From Primulina eburnea (lineage: Eukaryota > Streptophyta > Magnoliopsida > Lamiales > Gesneriaceae), in assembly GCF_022965805.1 (NCBI RefSeq), contig NC_133108.1, forward strand, positions 22,101,545 through 22,165,544: a stretch of 64,000 nucleotides of DNA. The letters run 5' to 3'. Each line of letters opens with the position of its first letter. The stretch's first letter is position 1. The notes under the pieces were generated by a model. That model was given only the letters and a program-made list of their open reading frames with translations. It was not told the DNA's origin and did no database searches. Shown here piece after piece: positions 32,065-44,239 of the stretch. Position numbers and translations under genes: made by a program.

Positions 32065-33473
32065 TGATCGAGCCAAACTTGCATAGTGAATAGTCCCAAA
32101 ATTTATTTTATAAATTAAAGCTCGATTTAAATATCGCAAGTGCACGATAGTCAAGTTATAATACGTAAGTGAATACGAGTATCGTTCCACAAGGACTGCG
32201 TTACACTATTTTTATTTTCAAGTACAATTTCTTTAGCAACGATAAAATGAGTTGATGATTAATCTAATGTAAATTAAACAACTAAAATAATTAAAATGCA
32301 AAGAAAACGTATTCAAGAAAGCAATGATTAATTTGGATTAAATCAATTGAGAAATGAATTTGTTGGGAATTAGCAGTTCACCTACCACTCGTGTTTAAAT
32401 AACTACACTCGACTTTTACTCGTGCATTCGACGGAATTCCCTAGACTAATTAATATACTCATTCGAGCTATATTAATACTAATCAAAAACATGCAGTACT
32501 CAAGTGTCCTCAAATATTTAACAGTTCAAGATTGCATTACATTCTATGGAATCCACTAGCTTTCATTCGGGTGAACTATCACTATCGACACGTATCCAAT
32601 TCCGTATATCTTCTAAAATTGTAAATCCGTGGTTTATACTATTTGATTCTATTGTTAATTATTCTATCGAATTTGTCAACAACATGAAATAATCAAAGGA
32701 AGTTAGCTAGGCTTCGATTGAAACAAGAACGAACAATAGCATTAACAAATCACTAATAAAATCGTCGAGAAATAATGTTAAACAACGAGTACGGGGTAGG
32801 ATCCCCTCAAATCCCAACAAATCTAGAGTTTTAGCTACTAAAATTCATGATAAAAACCACAATCAATGTAAGAAATAAAATACTGAATAATGAAAATACT
32901 AAAGATGACGATGGATGACGGCCACGACGCGTGGAAATCTCGAGGTCTTCGAAATCTCATTTTCTCCTAGCCTCCTCTCCAAGAAAAATGATTAAAAGTC
33001 TGATAAAAGATGAAAAACGGCTGCTGATCTCGTTTGTTAGGTTTTGGTGTAGGATAGAGTCCCTAGAAATTTGGAAACAAATCTTTCTCAATCTCGCTTC
33101 TCGCTAGGGCGGTATATTTTGACCGCCCTAGCGAGAGGTCCTTGAATAAGTTTCCTCGAGTATGTCCCTGGTTTCGCTGGGGCGGTCACTTTTGACCGCC
33201 CGAGCGAGACACTTGCGCAAAATAATCCTCGGCCAGACCACAATGCTTGCTGGGGCGGTCACTTTTGACCGCCCTAGCGAGACCTCTTCGATTTTATGCC
33301 AAAGTTTCTCCCACTTTTTGGTTCAATTCCTACAAAATAACCATAGAATACACGAGATCAGTCAAATGCTAAAAAATGCTAAAAAATTGCAAAATTCAAC
33401 TAAAACAAACTAATATGATGCATGAACGCGACTCAAAACCAACACTAAAAACACGTAAAAACGAGTCCTATCA
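32065..33473 (-). repeat. Middle LTR (b) of element H
   Basis: This 1409-bp LTR has TG...CA ends on the minus strand. It has the tRNA-Asp PBS on its left and the polypurine tract TATGAGGGGGT on its right, so it is flanked as both a 5' and a 3' LTR. Three hairpin units cgctagggcggtc...gaccgccctagcg lie at 33105-33290, about 72 bases apart. Confidence 0.85.
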
Positions 33474-34718
33474 ACCCCCTCATACTAACCTTTTGCTCGC
33501 CCTCGAGCAAAATAGGTTAAAGCACGAGATTCTAAACAAACACAACAACCACAAAATACTCAAACAAGAAATAACCAACACAAGTAAATGTCCATGGTGA
33601 GTTAACAACTGTTATGCTCATGCCTCAGCGAACTTTCCCACATACAAATCATAATCAAGTTAAATCGCAAACGAATACTCATTCTCATCTACACATAAAT
33701 CTCGACACTAATTTGAACGTGTGTGTGTGTGTCATGATGGGTCTAGTCATTCGTATTTCAAATAGATCAATCATCAAATCATGCGAGTCACTCAATTAAC
33801 ACTTCAAGACAAGTCTCACTAGCATGCACCCCCGTGTCCATTTATCACTATCCATAAGTTGAACTTTATTCAATTCTTAAGTGCAGATAAGGGTGTCGAA
33901 AAGAAGGAAAATAAGCTCAAGTGGCTAAAAGTCGGGAGTACACCGATCATTTTCATTGTGCAATCGTCAAGACTTTTCGTCTGACTTTCCTCGTCTCCTT
34001 ACATCTCCAACTTTTAGCCTAGGAATAGAATTTCATTCCTTTTATTTCGGCTCCCCCTCACCTTACATCTCGACCATTTTGTTTCTCATTTTTTTTTTGA
34101 ATGCACAATTTTCACGCATGTACTCCCTAGGCTAAGAATATATAACTTTGGATTACAGCTGGTTAGGAGTACGATATTTTTATTCCGTGCATTGAACAGG
34201 GGGTATATGTAAAGTTCAAGGCAAATCAAATGTTCTCATTCAAGGTCCCAATTAGTGACTTATTTTCACGGGTTTACATGCTAAATCAACTCATAAATGA
34301 TGCCTTTCAAGTTAACCACACAAAACCTTCAAATTTCACCATTATTCCTACAAAATTCTAGTCCCCACACATGTGTGCTCAAAAAGTTCAAACTTTGTGC
34401 CAAAATTCATGCTTTAACAATCAAGAGTACCATTCATGAAGTGACCCAATCAATACTTTTGTATACTATCAATCCAACCTCATCATTGGCTCATAAACTA
34501 TGTCTTCTCACCATAAACGACACCAAACAAAAGAAATGCAGTACTTAAAAACAATTAACTAAGAAAACACAACAATCTACCCCCCCTCATACTAGAGATG
34601 TGCAATGCCCTCATTGCACAAAACGAAACAAACACTAAAAACATAAAAACCTATGAATGTGAATGCAAAGACAGAATATGAAAAATAAAAAGAAAGGGGA
34701 AACAGTAAACTCCCCTGA
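33474..34718 (-). other. Element H 3' untranslated region
   Basis: Between the accessory ORF and LTR b. It contains the polypurine tract at 33474-33485 and the pair ttttgctcgccctcgagcaaaa (33490-33511), a perfect-looking palindrome. A gtgtgtgtgtgtg run lies near 33720. Short plus-strand ORFs are not supported. Confidence 0.65.
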
Positions 34719-35846
34719 TCAGAAATCATCCTCCTCCTCATTCTCCGGCGGTGGAACTCCCTCTTCAGCTGCTGGGGGCATAGGATAATTGTACTGAAAC
34801 TGAAAGGGTGGCGGGTATGCGGGTGTAGGTGGCCGTCCGGAAATGTCGATGCCCAAATGAGTTGAGATCCCTTGCACCAGGTATTCGATGTTTTGAATAT
34901 GTGCCTGATTAACGGCCTGGTACTGCGTCTGATAAGTGGCCCAAGCGCCCAATTCGTCGATGCGATCTCGCATGGCACGGCGGCGTGGCTGCGGAGGTGG
35001 TGGTGCATGTCCTAAGGCCGGAGGTGGTTGAGCTACTCCCCCATGATCGAAAAATTCCTCCTTGGGCAGCTCAGCCTGTCTTTTCTCCCTCTTGGATCAA
35101 TAAAGAGCCTCATCAATGGATCTCATCGGCGGTAACCACTCATCATCATCTGCAAATATCACCCCCGCTCGGGCACACAGCTCAGTCACTATCGTTGGAA
35201 AGTAAAAAGCCAAATTGCTGCTATTTATACACATGTTAAGCTGTCCGAAAATGAGCCTGCCCACATTAATCACCATCCCAGTATAGATGGCATAAAGAAC
35301 AACCGCCCGCTCACGCTGCACATCACTCGTATGACCGACCGGCATCAATCTCTTAGACAGGAATGCATACCACAATGCCGCGTCCACTTTCAAAAAATTT
35401 TCAAGAAAAACCATATACGTCCCCGGTTGTTTCCACGTGGTGCCCGGATAACAGAGTGTGCGAATGATCAAATCATAATTCGGGTTAAGCACCCACGCCT
35501 GAAACACCGAATCATCCACCGACGGTAAACCCAACATGTCATTGATCGTACGGGAATCATACGGGACTAGATGTCCCCTCAAAAATGCCTTATGCTCATT
35601 CCCCACCGGAGCATTGGCATAAAATTCACGCACAACCGGAACCACTGCCGCGTTCGGTTGTGCCACAAAGGCAGTCCACCCTCTTTCTGCTACTTGGAGC
35701 TCCGCAAAATGATTGATAATAGACGAGCTAAATCCTCGCTCAGGGATTGGTTTCCTATGTAGTCTAGCATTTTCATATCTCTCCCTAGCATTATCATTCA
35801 CAAACATAGATGGAGTGGACCGAGAGCTAGAAGCACCGGGTGCCAT
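34719..35846 (-). CDS. Element H accessory ORF, putative plant transposon protein type, with one in-frame stop
   Basis: The likely start is MAPGASSSRSTPSMF at 35846; the open frame extends further upstream to 36260 through LTR-like hairpin sequence. The domain ERGWTAFVAQPNAAVVPVVREFYANAP ... GHLVPYDSRTINDMLGLP and the later GRLIFGQLNMCINSSNLAFYFPTIVTELC are characteristic of the putative plant transposon protein family common in Athila-like elements downstream of pol. A TGA at 35097-35099 breaks the frame; it continues in the same frame to 34719 with MRDRIDELGAWATYQTQYQA and an acidic end (PPPENEEEDDF). Function unknown. It occupies the slot where element F carries its cysteine-rich and LOG-like ORFs. 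Confidence 0.72.
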
Positions 35847-36159
35847 TGTGGGAAATTGGAGAAGAGCACAAGTAGCCCGTAGTAGGAAGATGTTATCCGG
35901 AACTTGGTGTCGGTCGGGAACGGAAGAGGCGGCCAGAAAAGAGGCGGCGGTGGCTGGAAATCTTGGGTTCGCCGGAGAGTTGAGTTCTTGATCGTAAAAA
36001 TCGCGTCTTGACACTTGGTGAAGGTGAGGGTGCACGATTGTACCTGAAATTTTGTGAGAAGAGATGAATTGAGTGAGATTGAGAGATTGGGAGCAAAAAA
36101 TCTGGAAAGGGGGTGAGGGTTTCGAAGTGGGGAAGAAAAGAGAATAGGAAAGGTTTTTA

Positions 36160-36511
36160 AATCTGCGCGACTCGCTAGGGCGGTCAATTGTGTCCGCCCT
36201 AGCGAGGGGTTCTCGCCGACAAAATATTTGAAAATTTGTGCGACTCGCTAAGGCGGTCAAAATTGACCGCCCGAGCGAGAAGTTTTCGGAAAAATTTTTT
36301 TTGTTAATCTGTGCGACTCGCTAGGGCGGTCAACAATGACCGCCCGAGCGAGAAGTTTTCGGGGAAAAAAAATTTTGTATCTGCACGACTCGCTAGGGCG
36401 GTATATTTTGCCCGCCCTAGCGAGAAGTTTTCGCAAAAGACTTTTTTTTAAAAAAAAAGAGTACCCGCTGGGGCGGTCAGTTTTGACCGCCCGAGCGAGA
36501 AGTGTTCGGGA
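36160..36511. repeat. Array of five hairpin units upstream of the element H accessory ORF
   Basis: Five imperfect palindromes, cgctagggcggtc ... gaccgcccgagcg, start near 36173, 36245, 36316, 36388 and 36466, about 72 bases apart, each followed by a gaagttttcgg-type spacer. The same palindrome occurs three times in each complete LTR of this element (33105-33290, 43095-43262). The arms stay complementary despite base changes. Confidence 0.85.
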
Positions 36512-36651
36512 AAAAAATTGAATGCAATGCCATGCAACTACCTAAATGCAAATGATGCGATTAATAACTAAAAAAATATAATCAAAATCAATATAAGGAG
36601 TAGAAGTAGTTCTCAATTTATAGTCTAGAGCTCGACTTTTCACCCATGTCC

Positions 36652-39109
36652 TCAATGACTGTCATGGAGCCGAGTGACTCCAATTTGTGGCTCAATTGTG
36701 CCACCGATATAGTGCTTCAATCTTTGAGCGTTCACAGTAAATGTCCCCTCCTTGCCATCATGTAACACCACTGCACCCGATGGGAACACCTTGGCTATAG
36801 TGAATGGTCCTGACCACCTTGACTTTAGCTTGCCCGGAAAGAGTCGTAAGCGAGAGTTGTATAACAACACTGCTTCACCCACTTTGAATTCCCTTCTTAC
36901 AATGTGTTTATCATGGGCTCGTTTAGTGCGTTCCTTGAAAGATAGTGCAAGATCATAAGCTTTTCCTCGAAACTCATCTAACTGATTCAATTGCAGCAAT
37001 CGTTTTTCACCTGCAAGAGCAAAATCAAAGTTTAGTGCTTTGGTCGCCCAATATGCTCTATGCTCTAATTCTATTGGTAGATGACATGCTTGACCAAAAA
37101 GCAACCTATATGGTGTAGTGCCTATATGTGTTTTAAAAGCAGTACGATAAGCCCACAGAGCATCATCTAACCTCACCGACCAATCTTTCCTATTGAACCT
37201 ACCACTTTCTCCAAAATTCGCTTTATCTCTCGGTTCGACACTTCCACTTGACCACTCGTCTGGGGGTGATAGGGGGTAGATATCTTATGTGTGACACCAT
37301 ATTTGCTCAAAAGTTTTTCAAATAGTTTGTTGCAAAAATGCGTGCCACCATCACTAATGATTGCTCGTGGTGTTCCAAATCGGTTAAAAATGTTTTTCTT
37401 TAAAAATTTTAGGACCACTTGAGCATCATTAGTGGCATACGCTTCCGCCACTACCCACTTAGACACATAATCCACCGCAACCAAGATGTATTTTTTCGTG
37501 AAAGAACTAGGAAACGGTCCCATAAAGTCTATCCCCCACACATCAAAAACCTCACACTCAATGATATTATTTAAAGGCATTTCGTGACGGTTAGAGATGT
37601 TACCTGTCCGCTGGAATTTATCACAACGTAGCACATAAGAACGAGCATCTTTAAAGAGAGTTGGCCAATAAAAGCCACTTTCAAGTACCTTGGATGCCGT
37701 CCTTATTGGTCCGAAATGACCACCTACCTCACGGTCATGGCAATGGTTGAGAATTCGATCAAACTCTTCCTCCGCAACACACCGTCTTATCATGGAATCT
37801 GCACAAATTTTAAACAAAAACGGTTCCTCCCAAAAATAGTATTTCACGTCAGAAAAGAATTTCTTTCGTTGGTGAAACGATAGGTTTGGTGGAGGTGTGC
37901 CTGTGACAAGAAAGTTAGCGAAATTTGCATACCATGGACAAAGTTTCATCTCAAGCAATTGTTCATCCGGAAACCAGTCATCTATATCATCGTCACTGCC
38001 CTTAATTCTAACATGCTCAAGCCTAGACAAGTGGTCAGCAACTACATTTTCCACACCCTTTTTATCTCTAATTTCGAGATCAAATTCTTGCAATAATAAA
38101 ATCCACCTAATTTACCTAGGTTTCGCATCTTTCTTAGCAAGCAAGTATTTTAGGGCAGAATGGTCTGTATACACAGTTACTTTAGACAGAACAAGGTACG
38201 AATGAAATTTGTCGAATGCAAATACTATAGCAAGCAATTCCTTTTCAGTAGTAGCGTAATTCAATTGAGCATCATTTAAAGTCTTACTTGCATAGTAGAT
38301 GGTATGAAATACCTTGTTCTTCCTTTGACCCAGCACCGCACCAACAGCTGTATCACTAGCATCGCACATCACCTCAAACGGTAGCTCCCAATCAGGGACA
38401 GTCAGAACAGGTGCTGTCACCAAGCTTTCCTTGAGTATCTCGAATGCATGCAGACAAGTAGAATCAAAATTAAATTCAGCATCTTTCATCAACAAAGAGG
38501 ATAAAGGTTTAGCAATTTTGGAAAAATCTTTAATGAAACGCCTATAAAAACCAGCATGCCCTAGGAAACTTCTAACTCCTTTTATTGATGAAGGTGGGGG
38601 TAAGTTTTTGATTACTTCCACCTTGGCTTTGTCAACCTCAATTCCATTCTCCGATACCTTGTGTCCTAACACAATCCCCTCTTGAACCATAAAATGACAC
38701 TTCTCCCAATTCAACACCAAATTGCTCTCCTCACATCTAACTAACACCAAGTTCAAATTCTCTAAACATTCATTAAATGAGGAGCCAAATATAGAGAAGT
38801 CATCCATAAAGATTTCAAGGAAATTTTCAGTCATGTCATGAAAGATAGCGGTCATGCATCTTTGAAATGTTGCAGGTGCATTGCATAAACCAAAGGGATA
38901 CGCCTAAATGCAAAAGTACCATAAGGGCAAGTGAAAGTAGTTTTCTCTTGGTCCTCAGGTGCAATTGTGATTTGATTGTATCCCGAATATCCATCTAAAA
39001 AGCAATAAAATTCATGACCTGCTAATCGTTCAATCATTTGATCGATAAATGGCAAGGGAAAGTGATCTTTACGGGTTGCATCATTCAATTTCCTATAATC
39101 TATGCACAC
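36652..39109 (-). pseudogene. Element H pol: RT, RNase H and integrase in four broken frames
   Basis: Pieces in order on the minus strand: 39109-38852, RT start ([20 protein letters not shown]); 38855-38112, catalytic FMDD and RNase H (FDKFHSYLVLSKVTVYTDHSALKYLL); 38093-37173, RNase H end, HHCC finger ([12 protein letters not shown] ... CDKFQRTG) and integrase core ([36 protein letters not shown]); 37176-36652, integrase end ([16 protein letters not shown] ... LKSRWSGPFTIAKVFPSGAV). Breaks: 1-base losses near 38905 and 37190, a TAA near 38110, and a TGA at 39113-39111 in place of a conserved Trp. The second HHCC cysteine region is slightly altered (VLRCDKF). Confidence 0.9.
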
Positions 39110-39112
39110 ACG

Positions 39113-40414
39113 TCAACCCGTAACAGTTCTAGTGGGAATCAACTCATTTTTTTCATTAGTAATAACAGTAATCCCACCTTTTTTAAGCACACATTGTACA
39201 GGGCTTACCCACGCACTATCAGAGATAGGATAGATAATACCTGCATCCAGAAGTTTAATGGTTTCAGCTTTTACTACCTCTTGCATCTTTGGATTGAGTC
39301 TCCTTTGTGGTTGTGCTAGAGGTGAGTATTTATCTTCCATCAGAATTTTGTGCATGCAGATCGAAGGACTTATCCTTTTTATGTCTGAAACCTTCCAAGC
39401 GAACGCCCCTTTATGCTCCTTGAGGACTCCCAAGAGCTTACTCTCCATATCATCTATCAAAGAAGAGGAAATAATAACAGGCAATTTATTATTTTCTCCT
39501 AAATATACGTACTTGAGATGTGGAGGTAGTGGTTTGAGCTCCAAAGTAGGTGGCTCCTCCAGGCTTGACTTTTGAGGCATTAAATCTTTTCTGTCTCCCA
39601 ATTCCTCTAGTCTAAGCCTCACTTGCTTTCTCCAAGGTGGAATGGCATTCAAATGAGCTACCATCTCCATCTTTTCCTCGTCTAGCTCGTCCTCCTGCTT
39701 TTCAGTAGTGAGAGTGGCCTCCAATGGTTCTTTCAATCCATCCTGCACAAAATCACAAACAAGAGAATCCAAGACATCAATACGAAAGCAACTATCATTG
39801 TGCATTGTGTGCTTGAGAGTATTGAAAACATCAAAATTAATTTCTTTTTCTCCAACTCTCAGTCTCAATTTCCCCTCCTCAACATCAATCAGTGCTTTCC
39901 CTGTAGCCAGAAACGGTCTCCCTAGGATTAAAGGCATCTCTAAATCTTCCTCCATGTCAAGTACCACAAAGTCTGCAGGAAAAATAAACTTATCCACTTT
40001 CACCAGAACATCTTCGATAATCCCACGTGGATACTTGACAGATCTGTCAGCCAGCTGCAACGACATCCTAGTTGGCTTGGGCTCGCCTAATCCCAGTCTC
40101 CTAAACACAGAAAAAGGCATCAGATTAATACTCGCACCAAGATCACATAGAGCTTTATGAAAATTAATGTCACCAATAATGCAAGGTATAGAGAAACTCC
40201 CTGGATCTTTTTGCTTAGGAGGCATCTTGTTTTGAACTAAAGCAGAGCAATTTTCGGTCAAATTCACCGTCATATGATCTTCTAGCTTCCGCTTATTTGC
40301 TAAGATATCTTTCAAGAATTTTGCATAACTTGGCATATTCAATAAAGCATCAGCAAAAGGAATGTTAATATGCAATTTTTTAAATATCTCAATAAAATTT
40401 ACCAAATTGTGCAT
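39113..40414 (-). pseudogene. Element H protease region and RT N-terminus
   Basis: This 433-codon open frame follows a frameshift near 40400. [21 protein letters not shown] leads into the aspartic protease (ALCDLGASINLMPFSVFRRL, then LADRSVKYPRGIIEDVLVKVD and [11 protein letters not shown]). The linker LKPLPPHLKYVYLGENNKLPVIIS and the RT start (QRRLNPKMQEVVKAETIKLLDAGIIYPIS) follow. It ends TRTVTG at a TGA where relatives have Trp, consistent with a TGG to TGA change. Confidence 0.88.
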
Positions 40415-41933
40415 CTAATTTAGCTTTCTTCATTGTTGCAGGAAAAGGTGGAGGGATAACAATATTATTCTGTGCAATAGGTGTAGATGTAGAGATAGAA
40501 GACTTACCTCCTCGATTTTCCACCTCATCCTCACCGTGCTTGGTCTTTTCCTCATTAGACTCGAGTGCTTTTCCACTACGCAATTCCACCGCCTTCACAT
40601 GTTCTCTTGGGTTAGTTTCTGTGTTGCTTGGCAAAGCTCCTTGCTCCCTGTTAGCAATCAACTTAGCCAATTGTCCAATTTGATTCTCTAACCCCTTTAT
40701 AGATGCATCTTGGTTCTGAAATCTCGTCTCTGTTGCAGAAATAAATTTAGTCATCATTTGCTCTAAATTGGACTTCTCCTCCCGAGACGGTTCTGGCTTG
40801 AATCCTTGGTGCATCCCATATGGTGGACCTCTTTGTTGACGATTTTGGTTGTTTTGACCTCCCCATGAAAAGTTTGGGTGATTCCTCCATCCCGGATTAT
40901 ATGTGTTCGAGTAAGGGTCATTTCTAGGACGGTTCTGGAATCCCACTTGTTTTACCGGTGCTCCCTCAGGCACATAGAATGGATTGCCATCTTGGCAATC
41001 CTGCACATCATGCTCACCCCCACACTTATCACAGAAAATTTTTTGCAGACGCATAGCCGACCCACTCATGCTCATCCCATCAATCTTTCAATTCAAAGCC
41101 TCTAACTGTGCTGAGACCGCCGACAAATCATTAACTTGATTAACTCCAGCACCTCGTCTCTGCCTATCAGACTGAGGATGATAGCTACTAGCAGCCATCT
41201 CCTCCAATAACTCATATCCTTCCTCCGCCGTCTTTCTCAGTAGGTTACCACAGGCAGCAGCATCTATCATAGTATGGTTAGGAGTAAGCAGACCGTAGTA
41301 GAAAGTTTGAACAACTAACCCAAGAGGCAGCTCATAATGTGGACATCTCCTCAACAAGTCCTTGTAGCGCTCCCATGCCTCGTAAAGTGACTCTTGCTCA
41401 TATTGGGCAAAAGTAGTAATGTCGGCTCTAAGCTTCATAGTCTTCGATGGAGGAAAGTACTTGATTAGGAATGCCTTTGCCATATCCTCCCATGTAGTAA
41501 TAGACCCTACAGGCAAACAGTTTAACCACGACTTAGCTTTATCTCTCAGTGAAAATGGAAATAAACGCAAACGAACAGCATCATCAGACACGCCATTAAA
41601 CTTAAAAGTATCACAAATTTCAAGAAAGTCAGCTATATGAGAGTTAGGGTCGTCAAGTGCACTTCCCCCAAATTGGACAGTGTCCTGAATCATCTGAATG
41701 ATAGCTGGCTTGATCTCAAACTGATTAACTCGGATGACTGGTCTTACGATGCTTGGACGTGCTCCATCAAGAGACGGCTGTGCATAATCCAACATCGGTA
41801 TACGCCTTGGCTCCTCTCTTTGTTGATCGCTTTCCATTCTTTCCTTCGCTCTTTGCTGCTGTAGTCGACGTCTAGCTGTGCGTTCGATCTCGGGGTCAAA
41901 AGGCTCAAGCTTACACTTGAGTGATCTTCGCAT
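40389..41933 (-). pseudogene. Element H gag with zinc knuckle
   Basis: The start is MRRSLKCKLEPFDPE (41933). The frame runs through the gag domain to SAVSAQLEALN, where a TGA at 41088-41090 interrupts. It continues in the same frame as KIDGMSMSGSAMRLQKIFCDKCGGEHDVQDC, a CCHC knuckle (CDKCGGEHDVQDC), then the [11 protein letters not shown] segment and a coiled-coil-like EEKSNLEQMMTKFISATETRF. The TGA fits a CGA origin. The piece ends by frameshift near 40400. Confidence 0.88.
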
Positions 41934-42036
41934 GCACCACAAGAAAAATCTGCAACACAATGAGAGTATCAAATAACAATAAAATAAATAATACTAAAGA
42001 ATTTAAATGAAAAATAAAAATTTGTGAATCAACAGT

Positions 42037-42053
42037 CCCCAGCAACGGCGCCA
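42037..42053 (-). promoter_or_regulatory. Primer-binding site of element H main body
   Basis: TGGCGCCGTTGCTGGGG on the minus strand matches the tRNA-Asp 3' end with one difference, six bases from LTR c. Confidence 0.85.
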
Positions 42054-42059
42054 AAAACT

Positions 42060-43453
42060 TGATCGAGCAAAACTTGCACAGTGAATAGTCCAAAAATTTA
42101 TTTTATAAATGAAAGCTCGATTTAAATATCGCAAGTGCACGATAGTCAAGTTATAATACGTAAGTGAATACGAGTATCGTTCCACAAGGATTGCGTTACA
42201 CTATTTTTATTTTCAAGTACAATTTCTTTAGCAACGATAAAATGAGTTGATGATTAATCTAATGTAAATTAAACAACTAAAATAACTAAAATGCAAAGAA
42301 AACGTATTCAAGAAAGCAATGATTAATTTGGATTAAATCAATTGAGAAATGAATTTGTTGGGAATTAGCAGTTCACCTACCACTCGTGTTTAAATAACTA
42401 CACTCGACTTTTACTCGTGCATTCGACGGAATTCCCTAGACTAATTAATATACTCTGTCGAGCTATATTAATACTAATAAAAAACATGCAGTACTCAAGT
42501 GTCCTCAAATATTTAACAGTTCAAGATTGCATTACATTCTATGGAATCCACTAGCTTTCATTCGGGTGAACTATCACTATCGACACGTATCCAATTCCGT
42601 ATATCTACTAAAATTGTAAATCCGTGGTTTATACTATTAGATTCTATTGTTAATTATTCTATCGAATTTGTCAACAACATGAAATAATCAAAGGAAGTTA
42701 GCTAGGCTTCGATTGAAACAAGAACGAACAATAGCATTAACAAATCACTAATAAAAACGCCGAGAAATAATGTTAAACAACGAGTACGGGGTAGGATCCC
42801 CTCAAATCCCAACAAATCTAGAGTTTTAGCTACTGAAATTCATGATAAAAACCACAATCAATGTAAGAAATAAAATACTGAATAATGAAAATACTAAAGA
42901 TGACGATGGATGACGGCCACGACGCGTGGAAATCTCGAGGTCTTTGAAATCTCCTTTTCTCCTAGCCTCCTCTCCAAGAAAAATGATGAAAAATCTGATA
43001 AAAGATGAAAAACGGCTGCTGATCTCGTGTGTTAGGTTTTGGTGTAGGATAGAGTCCCTAGAAATTTGGAAACAAATCTTTCTCAATCTCGCTTCTCGCT
43101 AGGGCGGTATATTTTGACCGCCCTAGCGAGAGGTCCTCGAATAAGCTTCCTCGAGTATGGGGCGGTCACTTTTGACCGCCCTAGCGAGACACTCGCGCAA
43201 AATAATCCTCGGCCAGACCACAATGCTCGCTGGGACGGTCACTCCTGACCGCCCGAGCAAGACCTCTTCGATTTTATGCCAAAGTTTCTCCCACTTTTTG
43301 GTTCAATTCCTACAAAATAACCATAGAATACACGAGATCAGTCAAATGCTAAATAATGCTAAAAAATTGCAAAATTCAACTAAAGCAAACTAATATGATG
43401 CATGAACGCGACTCAAAACCAACACTAAAAACACGTAAAAACGAGTCCTATCA
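42060..43453 (-). repeat. 5' LTR (c) of element H
   Basis: A 1394-bp LTR close to LTR b throughout, with scattered substitutions and a small deletion in the second hairpin unit near 43160. On the minus strand it starts TGATAGGACTCG and ends CTCGATCA. Confidence 0.88.
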
Positions 43454-43458
43454 CCCAG

Positions 43459-44090
43459 CGCCGCGCCCGCCCAAGCATACGCCCGAACGGCTCGCCACCT
43501 CATGCTCGCCCCCTGTCACGCTCGCCCGCCTAGCGCACGCCTCGCCAGCTACTGCAAGCCCAGCGCTCAGCTCGCCCCCTGTCACGCTCGCCCACCTCCT
43601 GCTCGCCCGGCGCGCCTCGACAGTGCGCGCTCGCCTAGCCTCGCCCTCAACAGCACACGCTCGCCCCGCCGAGCTCGCCCACAAGCCCAGCGCCACGCTC
43701 GCCCTCTCCGAGCTCGCCCACAAGTTATGCGTCACGCTCGCCCGACGCCGAGCTCGCCCACCAGCCCAGCGCACACGCTCGCCCACCAGCCCGTCCAAGC
43801 ACACTCCCACACGCCTCGCCACCTCTTGCTTGCCCCCTGCCACGCTTGCCCTTGCCGAGCTCGCCCACAAGTTATGCGCCACGCTCGCCCGACGCCGAGC
43901 TCGCACAGCGCCGTGCCGCGCCCGCCCAAGCACACGCCCGCACGTCTCGCCACCTCATGCTCGCCCCCTGTCACAATCGCCTGCCTAGCGCACGCCTTGC
44001 CACCTCCTGCTCGCCCATCGCTCAGCTCGCCCCCTGCCATGCTCGCCCACCTCCTGCTCGCCCGGCGCGCCAAGCGCTCGTCTACTACGT
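43459..44090 (-). repeat. CTCGCC-rich low-complexity tract of element E
   Basis: Irregular repeats of words like ctcgcccacaagcccagcgccacg, about 70 percent or more G+C by eye. Open frames of 100-216 codons on both strands (for example 43356-43988 plus and 43451-43933 minus) are by-products of the lack of AT-rich stops and are not called as genes. Confidence 0.75.
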
Positions 44091-44239
44091 TGAGAATTTT
44101 GATACATTGTTCGTTAACAACAAACGAAATAAATTTTTCTAACACAGTATGACCTAGTCTCCCCCATCTTCAAGGTCCTCTACTAACCTTTTGAAGGGAA
44201 ATAGTTTCACCTTCCCCGCGCCCTTGACTCCTCAGCTAA

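Larger units (their letters stand above)
30978..43453 (-). mobile_element. Athila-like Gypsy element H with three LTRs
   Basis: It is bounded by TGATCGAG (30978) and CCTATCA (43453) on the plus strand and by cccag TSDs (30973-30977, 43454-43458). Order on the minus strand: LTR c (43453-42060), PBS, gag-pol remnants, accessory ORF, 3' UTR, polypurine tract, LTR b (33473-32065), a second PBS, a gag fragment, truncated LTR a (31306-30978). One TSD pair around three LTRs indicates unequal recombination between copies of one insertion, then a deletion joining LTR a to gag. Pol is broken by several stops and frameshifts. Confidence 0.85.

Noticed and set aside
31307..33473. Two independent insertions instead of one three-LTR element H
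   Set aside because: Only one TSD pair (cccag) is found, at the outer ends, and the gag copies are nearly identical.
43356..44152. Several 98-216-codon ORFs on both strands
   Set aside because: They lie in a C/G-rich low-complexity tract, overlap each other in all frames and show repetitive composition only.
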